Shown here in pieces: positions 55,655 to 64,000 of a stretch of 64,000 nt of DNA. The position numbers and the translations under genes are program-made. The DNA comes from Acanthosoma haemorrhoidale. Its lineage: Eukaryota; Arthropoda; Insecta; Hemiptera; Acanthosomatidae. Below the pieces are notes generated by a model. The model made no database searches and was not told the DNA's origin. It saw nothing but the letters and a program-made list of their open reading frames with translations. Position 1 is the stretch's first letter. Each line of letters starts with the position of its first letter. The stretch lies in the NCBI GenBank assembly GCA_930367205.1, contig OV884009.1:124132639-124196638 (forward strand), read 5' to 3'.

Positions 55655-56520
55655 AATTTGAAAAATAAAATCTGACATACAGAATAAATTCCACGAATGC
55701 TATGAAGAAATGAATAGCAAATTAATTCACCAATTACGAATTTGCGACAAGAAAATTAAAAATGAATCAGAAACCCTCAGTTGTGAATTCAATAAAAAAG
55801 TTTTTAAAAAATATCAAGACAGAGACGTACGTGTCAAAGAAGTCAAACAACTTACTTGACAATTTAATTATTTTCGTATCGATGTCATTGAAGAAACAGC
55901 AACACAAATTGAAACGGACTTAATAACCAATAACATCACATTAGATCCTAACCCAATAGCTTAAGAAATTTTCGGAAATTTAAAACAATCATATTCTCAG
56001 GACAACCAACTGCAATCATCTATCAAAAAATCAAAAGAAAACAAAATTTTATCGCCTAAATTTAAATTATTAACGAGTTTTGTTTAATCAAGTCAAAATA
56101 AAACAAAAACTATAGGATATACGTTCTATCGGATCAATTGATAAAATTACTATTAAATTTCATTAAATTCATGGGCATATGAACAAATCATATCGTTGCA
56201 TCAAGAAAGCCTTTTACGCCCCGAAATTAAAAAAAAATGTCATCGAAGTAATTCGAAGATGCAACACCTGTCAAGTTTGTAAAATTACCAACACTCTTCA
56301 TGTAAATTATATTTATTTTCTATAACCCTGATTATGGAATGACAGTCTTAGCTGATTTTTTAGGACACTTACCAACTGGGATGGAAATCAAAAGATATCT
56401 CTTCGCCATGATTGACAATTTTTCGAAATATTCAAAATTATACCTAGTAACAAAGGAGACTCACCTAATCGTTTTATTATTACTTATCAATTGAATCCAC
56501 AGTTTTTACATTAGCCTTAA
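55655..56520 (+). pseudogene. Element J: retroelement pol remnant with integrase
   Basis: One frame is open with few stops from about 55655. Its first part (charged, SKLIHQLRICDKKIKNESET) is unassigned. At 56168-56285 it becomes a clear HHCC integrase zinc finger: HGHMNKSY, then YAPKLKKNV, then CNTCQVCK. The beginning of a DDE core follows (LADFLGHLPTGMEIK, then FAMIDNFSKYSKLYLV) and breaks near 56480. The AT-rich codon use resembles element A more than B or C, so it could be a lost errantivirus-type pol, but this is speculative. A G-rich run at 56634-56642 might be its polypurine tract. Confidence 0.65.
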
Positions 56521-56739
56521 TAACTTTCATTATCAGCTATTATTTTTTTATTAAAATAAGATTTCTTCAATTTTTTACAAGGGTTTTTTTTTGTTCGAAG
56601 AATTTTTAAAAAAAATTGCCACTATTGACATAGTGGTGGGGGCCGCTTTAAGAAAGAGCATTGTAGCTGAAAAATCATTGGACATACCGACGACAAAAGA
56701 AAAAAAAAGAAAATGAGGTATCTTTATGTGTTTGTGTGT

Positions 56740-56960
56740 GTGGGCGTGGCAGCCTGGACCAATAAGCAGAGCCGGATACGCAAGAATACGCTACCAGGGT
56801 CATCTGGACGGCCACACCCTCAAACTTAGATGGTCTGTTGGAAGATTTGCATAAAAGACATTTTACGCTACTGTTTATAGTTCATTAAATAGTTATTTCA
56901 AACATTCAAAACAGTGTTTCTATTATGAATCCTGACCCAGCTATTTCTGATACCCCATCC
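56740..56960 (+). repeat. Dispersed repeat, copy 1 (GGCAGCCTGGA unit)
   Basis: About 220 bp that recurs at 59927-60171. Shared blocks: GTGGCAGCCTGGANCAATAA, CATCTGGACGGCC, ACGCTACTGTTTATAGTTCA, AAAACAGTGTTTCTATTATG, GCTATTTCTGATA. It may be an LTR end plus leader of an unrecognised retroelement, or the 5' UTR of a LINE. Confidence 0.75.
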
Positions 56961-57074
56961 TCCCAAATCAGAAGTGGGATTAAACAACAGCACGACCGCT
57001 CAAGAACAGTAAACTATTCCAGAGCCATCTATGAAGAATATGGAAACCCAGAGCCGACGGATAGAGTCACATAA
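56925..57074 (+). CDS. Short reading frame starting in the dispersed repeat, unassigned
   Basis: An ATG at the end of the repeat opens 49 codons: MNPDPAISDTPSSQ..., then an Arg/Gln/Tyr-rich stretch, ending in TAA. In copy 2 the ATG is kept but a stop follows after four codons. The frame could be the start of a retroelement gag. No domain is recognised. Confidence 0.25.
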   Translation: MNPDPAISDTPSSQIRSGIKQQHDRSRTVNYSRAIYEEYGNPEPTDRVT

Positions 57075-58340
57075 TCGGTTTATGGACTTACTGATCAGAC
57101 AATTGGCATACACAAGTAAGTGCAAACCTGCTATGAAGCTCCCCGAGTGTTATCTTAAAGTGCAAGAGGTGGATCCAAAAGTTCGTTAGTGTCCACGACA
57201 AATATTGACAGTAGACACACCCTTTTGAAGGAACTTCCGAGTTCTTTTTATAATAGACCAGCTAACACAGCTGTGGAGAACTCAGCGAAGAGAGGCCGTT
57301 AACATCAATCTACCCCGACTTACCACCCATCTACAAGTTGGACACTGTATGCCTCTCCTCTCCAAGGAAGATGTTTCACCCTACGGCTCCTAGGTCTGAG
57401 GATGTCGTAAGTTACACCTGCAACTGGATTGAACACTTCTCTTGGAAGTGCGAGTAAAAGACAGGACATCAGCCGAGGTGAGAGGGGACTGAGGACGGAC
57501 ACAACACGAAGATAGTTGGCATATGCCAAAGACTTTGTGGGTATGCTTCTTTAAAACGGTGAGCGTATTTGATTTGGGATTGGAATGCTTGCTCTTAGGA
57601 TTGAAAGTAAAAGCTAAATTTAGAGGAAATGTTTTACTAAAAGAGTAACTTTAGAAGGTAAATATTGAATAAAGTGTGATAAAAAATTATTGTTATTGGT
57701 CAATATTAATGGCCACGAGCTAAAACGTATATTTCATTTAGTTCCAGATGAATTTTTAATTTATGCAATTAGCCGTGAAATAATTTCACGAAAATCTCAG
57801 ATGCTTATATCTGAAAATGATTACATTTTAAAAAGCACTGGAAATTAAATGATCAATAAGCCTTAATGTGTTTTGTGAACTAGGCAAAATTCGTTTACTC
57901 AAACCCAAGAAAGCATAACCGATTCGAGCAGTTTTAAAGTTTATAATGGTCAATTATTTAATAATTTCCATGTTGACAATACCAGTGATAGCCCTATTGG
58001 TAAATTGTCATACTGTCAACTGGAAAACGACTGTAGCTAACTACATAAGATAAATCACCCTATACGAGTACTTATGTGTACTTTAAATTAATTTGTGTAA
58101 ATTAATTTAAACAAATGTAAATAACCTTACCAAACCATAAGTCATTGGAAATGTTGTAAACAATAAAAAACGCAGCTGCAAATAAACTAGTTAGAGGCTG
58201 GAAACCCTCACCCAAGAGCAGGTAGTAAGCGACCCGGACAAGGCCTGAGTCACTATGAGAACAAAGGGGCACCACATACTGGGCTGTCATTGGGCACAAT
58301 AAAACCTCACATGATTGGGTACTAACAAGGGACGCCGAGG
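57075..58340. other. No gene recognised
   Basis: Mixed composition. Open frames at 57529-57320 (-) and 58380-58102 (-) show no domain. GC content rises from about 58190 toward the promoter-like sequence at 58341. Confidence 0.4.
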
Positions 58341-58377
58341 TATAAATAGGCCCGGGGATTGGCCTGTAAATCATTCT
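58341..58377 (+). promoter_or_regulatory. TATA box and initiator pair
   Basis: TATAAATA at 58341-58348 is followed at the right distance (start to start 30 bp) by TCATTCT at 58371-58377. The latter fits the arthropod initiator TCAKTY. I see no matching downstream promoter element. What it would transcribe is unknown: the + strand frame at 58486-58827 (113 codons) has no domain. It may be the promoter of a solo LTR or other repeat and not of a host gene. Confidence 0.4.
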
Positions 58378-59926
58378 CACGACGGCTCTCTAACTGGCGA
58401 ACTTGCGGCTGCACTGATACCCTCTACTAACTAACCTAACCTCGCTATGTTTTAGTCCTGCCTTGTCAGACCTTACACTCTCCTAGTGGGATTCTCTGCC
58501 TTCGCCTCGTTAAAACTAGCAGCTCCTCGGGAGAGACCTCTCCCTCGCGGACAACGGTTGTCGTGGCCCTACAAAAATTACCTAGTAGTGTCTCCCATGG
58601 CAATCCAGTCTGCCTCTCTCCGGTTCACACTCGCCTTTGGGAATCGGACAGATTTCGCCTACCCTCAGATACCGAGTGTGAAATTGTGGTCATTCCAAGA
58701 CCACACAAACTACCTACACTACCTACCCTATACCTCTTCTCCTGAACATTTTCGGGGAACATACCTATCAAATATGGAGTCAGATAGTAAGACCCGTCAT
58801 GAAACAATTGTCCAGGTCATAGGCTAATCAACCCTCACTTCGTCACCAGGGCTAGGGTAACACCCTCGACAATGACAATATTTGTTTAGTGAGAAACCCT
58901 AATGACATGGTCCCAAAGTAACCCTTCCAGGTACTAGGGTTCCAGTTGTAACTTGAGGTAACAGCAACACATTAACCCATCACTTGACCTTACATTGATG
59001 ATATGAGTTGCGATATATCGATGGCAAGCGCAGATATAAATTTGCACATGATCGTTTGCGAAAGTTTCCAAATTCCTGTGAACTTGAGCCAAGATTAGAT
59101 ATCAGTGATGATGATGAAAGTGGAATTTAAATTTTTTACCTCTGAGACCTGGCTTGCAATGCTATTGATGTGTTTATTTACTTTCAATGTTTAGTAGTGT
59201 GTGTTGGTATTTGTTGGCAGTTGCTTTTCACCTGCCACAACGCAATTCGTCGACCGATGTGACTTTGCGAGGAGGTATGGTAATACCATGTCTGCAGTCC
59301 CTTCTCGGCTACCGATGGGATGTGTTGAAATAGTAAACTATCGCTTTTCGGATTCCAATGCGGCAGTGCTGGTCAAGTCAATCCGAGTTAACAGCAACAC
59401 ATTGATCAATCACTTGCCCTTACATTTTGAAAATTTACAATGTGTTTAGTACTTTTTCCTGGCATGGAAGGTACCTGAATTAATGGCGTGTCGCATGAGT
59501 GCGTCGCCTGAATTGTGCATAGTAAGATACAGTTGTCAATTGTGAACTAGCCAGTGTTTACTTTATTTATGACATGAAAGAACGGCTATTATTGTTTTGG
59601 TTAAGAATTTGAAAAGTATTCTGACAGTCTTGGACCTTTCGCAAACGACTTTCTCTCAATACTATTATTACTCAACGTCTCTCATATTATTATTTTTATA
59701 TCTTATTCCCTCGTGTTATATGTTTCTATTATTATGTGTTTATTACATTCATGACACGAGTGTCATTATACAGTTTAAGTAAAGTTTTTTTTTTTTCCTT
59801 AATCTGAATTTCTCAGGAACTGCGCTTCATAACTAGCAACGTATACAGTGGTAATATTATTTATAGACAAAGAACTATTGCCACCTCACGGTTCCTTTAC
59901 AGAGTCACAGGGACGCGGCAGGCCAT
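58378..59926. other. No gene recognised; contains a 40 bp repeated phrase
   Basis: GTAACAGCAACACATTAACC...CACTTGACCTTACATT at about 58963-58999 recurs as GTTAACAGCAACACATTGAT...CACTTGCCCTTACATT at about 59388-59427. Just after the first copy, a + strand frame of about 40 codons ends with an acidic PRLDISDDDESGI and TAA near 59128. This looks like a protein C-terminus but cannot be assigned. Confidence 0.4.
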
Positions 59927-60171
59927 GTGGGTGTGGCAGCCTGGAGCAATAAGCAGAGTGGAAGAATATGCGACCAGCATCATCTGGACGGCCGCTCCCT
60001 CTGTTGGAAGGTTTGGTTGGGACACTCAACGGTGTACAGAATGTCCTCGAGGGAGCCCGACCTCTTGCTATCTTACGCTACTGTTTATAGTTCATTGAAT
60101 AGTTATCTCAACCAGTCAAAACAGTGTTTCTATTATGAATTCCCCCTGATGACCCTGCTATTTCTGATAAC
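59927..60171 (+). repeat. Dispersed repeat, copy 2 (GGCAGCCTGGA unit)
   Basis: Second copy of the unit at 56740-56960, with an extra insertion in the middle. It ends in a C-run (60171-60184). Confidence 0.75.
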
Positions 60172-60565
60172 CCCCCCCCCCCCCATTCTCCCCGACATAT
60201 ATATTCATATTTCACATCATTTATATAAATGGTATTCAAATTTCCAGATTTTACGTTCAGGCTGCTTTTAATTTGTTTAATTATAACATATTGTAAAGAT
60301 ATACCTACACGAAGGAGGAGAAGTGGAGTCGTGCTACATTTAGCATCTGGTTACTTAATCCGTTTGTCCCAGGGAATAATTCTTAATAAGGATCAGTAGC
60401 CAGTGGGATATCGGTGTTTAACACTCTTTAAAACTTCCACAGTCCCTTGTAAAATTTTTCATATTGTTAACATATTCTAAGTTTGGATACGCGCATTGTA
60501 CTTAATTTTTCTTGTCTTTCTAGATAAACATTACATCACAATAAATTCGTTCTGTATCTTTCCCG
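60172..60565. other. Nothing recognised
   Basis: AT-rich spacer between the dispersed repeat and jockey copy I, starting with the C-run. Confidence 0.5.
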
Positions 60566-62325
60566 TACTTTCACAGCTCATCTTAGTCATCAAAACCATA
60601 CTCATGGCCCAACTGTTGATGATTTCCTCACTTCACCTATCCCTCTTTCACTTCCACCAAAAGCAGTTAACCCCTCTTAGGTCAATTACCTTCTCAAAAA
60701 CTTACCTAACCAAAAATCTCAAGGATATGATTTCCTTACTCTTCAAATTCTCAAACAACTACCTCCTACAGCCAAAATCTTCGTAACCTACATTTATAAT
60801 TGCATTCTCTGAATGACGCACTTCCCTCTCCTCTGAAATTTCTATTATTGTCCTATTCATTAAACCTGGTAAAACATCCAACGATATGTCATCTTACCAT
60901 CCAATTGGCCTACTCCCTATCCTCTCAAAAATCTAAAAAATCTTCAAAACGTTACTTCCAATTGTTGAATTCAAAAACCCTTTTTCCTACTCACCAGTTT
61001 GGTTTCTATCTACGCCATTATAGTGCTCAACAGAGCCTTCGCGTTGTTGATCACGTATCCTCAGCCCTTGAAACGAGACAGTATTGTACTGGTGCCTTTC
61101 TGGGCATAGCTTAAGCTTTTGACAGGGTTTGCGTGCCAGCTCGAAACATATTTACCACGTACCCATTTCCTAATCCTACATCCATAACTCTTAACTAATA
61201 TTATTAACTAATTTTTAACTCTTAAAAATATTCCAACTACTATCCCATAAAAGCAGGAATTCCATAAAGCAGTGCCCTGGGTTCCGTCCTTATAACCGAC
61301 ACACCACAGATTTCTCCTCTACTCCCAATGCCTTTTTGGTAACATTTAGCAGTCCGGTCATCCCACCCATCCAAATAGCCTCCCATAACCTTCAAGACAC
61401 CTTGATGAGATCGAGTATTAGTACAACCATTGGTGGGTCAATGTTAATGAAGAAAAATGTGCCCATATATCCTTTACCCCCTTCCACAAGCCCTGTACAA
61501 TAGTTTTTATATTCCACCCCTCTCCCTGTAACCGAGATAGTACGGTACTCAGGCTTTCATCTCGACAAACGCCTCACATGGAACCGACATACGAGGCAAA
61601 AAATACAAGAACTAAACAGATCTTTGGACTACTGTACAGACTACTTCAAAGGACATCCCATCTATCAATAGAAAATAAATTAGAAATCTACAAAGTTATA
61701 CTTAAGCCAATCTGGACATACGGAATAGAGCTATGGGGGACAACAAAACAAGTCGAGCATCAAGCGTATCCAATCCTTTCTATGTTTTCAATGTTGTTCC
61801 TGCGAACAACAGTTAATACCCCTTACTAAGCAACAAATCCTTCATAACGATCCTAATATACACTTCGTTCTTCATTTCATCCCTTCAAAGTCCATGAATT
61901 TCCATCGAAACTTATCCAAGCACCCCAATCCCCTTCTAAAGAGGCAGGAGACTAAAGCGGGAGTGGCCTTGTCTCGCTATTAATACGTGACAGCGGGAGT
62001 CCTAGCAATGGCCAGTTTTTCCAATGACCAGAGTGTACACATACGCACATGGCTCTCGCGCTCTTGGTCAGCCTCCACTGGGTAGTATCTAGTGACGCGG
62101 CTGATGGAAGCACATGGAGTTCTTCCCAAGACTAAGCTTCCTCTTTCGCATTAGAACGGAGGTGACGACGATGTGGATTTGGGAGGTCTCTGGACTGTTT
62201 GTAAATAGTGCATACATGAGTGAGCGAATGAAAAACAGTAAATAGGGTATGAATGAGAACATTAATCACAGTTACCGATTGCCCATTAAAATGGACATTG
62301 TAATTTTATCGCAATAATGATTGTT
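60566..62325 (+). pseudogene. Element I: decayed jockey-clade copy
   Basis: Co-linear with element G from the post-endonuclease linker (CTTTCACAGCTCA, TTTCCTCACTTCACCTAT) through RT to the 3' UTR. Recognisable words include FPTHQFGF and AQQSLRVVDHVSSALETRQY (about 60985-61095) and the late block LLYRLLQRTSHLSIENK with WTYGIELWGTTK (about 61625-61745). The catalytic FADD block is obliterated. Many stops and indels show it is older than G. It is 5'-truncated near the same point as G. Confidence 0.8.
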
Positions 62326-62573
62326 GTTGAAAAACATATTTTCATATTCCAAATTACCGTTGGAACCAGCGTAGATATTTATTGGCCCAGCTGAACTGGG
62401 ATAGTAATTGCAGTGACTTGCAATTTTCAGAATTTCAGTTAAATTAATTATAATTATGTTCCTTTGATAGACTGCTCAGATTAGTTCTCCATTCTTCAGG
62501 ATCTGCCTTATTATTCATTCGTGAACGTTAACATCAATCTACCTAATTAACTACCTACTTTTTTTTTTACGGT

Positions 62574-63117
62574 ATGTCACCCAAAAGTAAAGGGATAGAA
62601 AGATTGCACAGCACCCTGAGTGACCACCTGCGGGTATATCACGCGGAAAAGGGTCTGCCGGCGAATGAGGCGATGCCGAAGGTGGTGGCCGCTTACAATC
62701 ATTCGATCCACACCACGACAGGGTTCTCCCCGTTCGAGATCCTCTTTGGGCTGCGCGAAAGACGGAGAAATGGGGCAGAGACGGTAGCAGACGAGGGAAT
62801 TGCGAGTAATACTGTTGGTTTGAGGAAAATATGTCCGAGAAAGGGTATCGAGGGACAAAGTGAGACGAGTGGAACGGGAAAACCTCAAAGTCCGGGATCG
62901 AATGGGGGAACTTAAAATCGGGACTATTGTCTATAAAAAACTAGGGTCAAATAGGAGCAAAGAGCTGGTGCGATATGAGGGCCCATTTAAAGTGGTCGTG
63001 ATTAGGGAACACAACGTCGTGACAATTGAGAGTATGCGACCCCCTAAGAAGCGGCGAAATGTCCACATAGAACAATTAAAACTTCCACCAGGGGGGGAGG
63101 TTGTAGATCAGGAATGA
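62574..63117 (+). pseudogene. Integrase C-terminal part of element E
   Basis: The first frame (62574-62915) has GIERLHSTLSDHLRVYHAEK and the AYNHSIHTTTGFSPFEILFG block, as in B and C. A frame change near 62830-62870 leads to the second frame, 62860-63117, with KKLGSNRSKELVRYEGPFKV and the terminal VHIEQLKLPPGG, ending at TGA 63115. The catalytic Glu is present; the two Asp lie in the missing 5' part. Confidence 0.9.
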
Positions 63118-63446
63118 GCTGGAGTGTCCTTGCCCCGTACACGCGAGGAACATTGTAAATAGTAATAGTTAAGTGATTTTTCCCACAGAAGTATTGTTTT
63201 TTTTTTCAAAGTTCAAAGTTTTTTTTTTCAAAGTCAAAGTTTTCTTTTATGTTTTTTTTTACAAGTGACAGTTGGTTTTTACGTTTTATAGGATTAGAGC
63301 TTAATGTGAGGGATTACAGGCTGTGTACGGGCGGGGCTGGCCTTTGCTCCCTTGTAACATGAGTGGAGCGTTATTTGAATGGACTAAGACGTCCGAGTGT
63401 TGGACTTCAAAGTTTGCGAATGGGTGTTCGTAAACTGGTGGGGGCG

Positions 63447-63628
63447 AGTTATGTCCAGGTGCCACTAGTGCCCAGCCTTAATCCCCAAACATATGTTATC
63501 TGTATATATGTTTATAGGTAATACCGATAGATAGAGGTATATTGGAATAAATAAAGCAGTCTTGTTACAACGTTCTACGTGTTCTTATTACCAACCTTTC
63601 TTGACTTGTAATTCAATAAACATTAACT
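63447..63628 (+). repeat. 3' LTR of element E
   Basis: 182 bp, AGTTATGTCC to CATTAACT. It contains GGAATAAATAAAGCAGTCTTGT, the family polyadenylation module. Confidence 0.85.

Positions 63629-64000
<372 letters not shown>

Larger units (their letters stand above)
62572..63628 (+). mobile_element. Element E: 5'-truncated gypsy relative with 3' LTR
   Basis: It begins abruptly after a T-run in the third DDE block of integrase and continues through the pol end, a 3' UTR, a G-rich tract (GGTGGGGGCG, 63437-63446) and one LTR (63447-63628). It is homologous to B and C but in + orientation. The LTR end is followed by TAGAGA and the (GA)n array. Confidence 0.88.

Noticed and set aside
58114..58968. 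A TGT...ACA-bounded solo LTR around the promoter-like sequence
   Set aside because: No target duplication, no second copy and uncertain ends; only the TATA/initiator pair is reported.

Overview
The window looks like insect nuclear DNA, possibly hemipteran, although the order is a guess. It is AT-rich, its genes have widely spaced spliced exons, and most of it is transposable-element debris. There are no operons, ribosome binding sites or bacterial features. Two host genes could be assembled by matching splice sites and intron phases. The first, on the + strand, has five exons between 7391 and 33741 and encodes a secreted C-type-lectin-domain protein of 290 aa: signal peptide, CTLD with four cysteines, and a Thr/Lys/Ser-rich tail. 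The second, on the - strand, has seven visible exons between 55053 and 39797. It encodes the C-terminal 458 aa of an immunoglobulin plus olfactomedin protein of colmedin/gliomedin type; its 5' exons were not found. The two genes converge, with their 3' ends about 6 kb apart.

Mobile elements fill the introns and flanks. (A) 1389-5698: an errantivirus-like LTR element on the - strand with gag-like and env-like reading frames but no recognisable pol. (B) 21521-26869 and (C) 46504-51824: two full-length Ty3/gypsy elements on the - strand with short (~186 bp) AGTTA...TAACT LTRs, a primer binding site fitting tRNA-Phe, and target duplications of TATA. (D) 51873-52733: a + strand deletion derivative of the same family. 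(E) 62572-63628: a 5'-truncated + strand relative. (F) 28322-30754: a - strand carcass without LTRs. Further solo LTRs of this family lie at 46285, 54069 and about 54260, nearly all next to TATA or (TA)n. (G) 41296-43619 (-) and (I) 60566-62325 (+) are two 5'-truncated jockey-clade non-LTR copies. G sits inside (H), 40680-45265, a small LTR element with a tRNA-Lys-type primer site, a coiled-coil gag fragment and ~150 bp tandem repeats. (J) 55655-56520 is a retroelement integrase remnant.

DNA transposons are fossils: a hAT transposase (12405-13400), a PIF/Harbinger transposase (17928-19045), a 107 bp mariner-type MITE (9887-9993) and an inverted-repeat element (20788-21430). A tRNA-derived SINE lies at about 10212-10382. 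The lectin introns hold the MITE, SINE, hAT, Harbinger, B and F copies. The last large olfactomedin intron (40311-52916) holds H with G nested in it, several solo LTRs, C and D. I did not find a convincing new host system. The more unusual items are the TATA/(TA)n-associated tRNA-Phe gypsy family, the pol-less element A, the deletion derivative D, and several tandem or inverted repeats that I could not assign.
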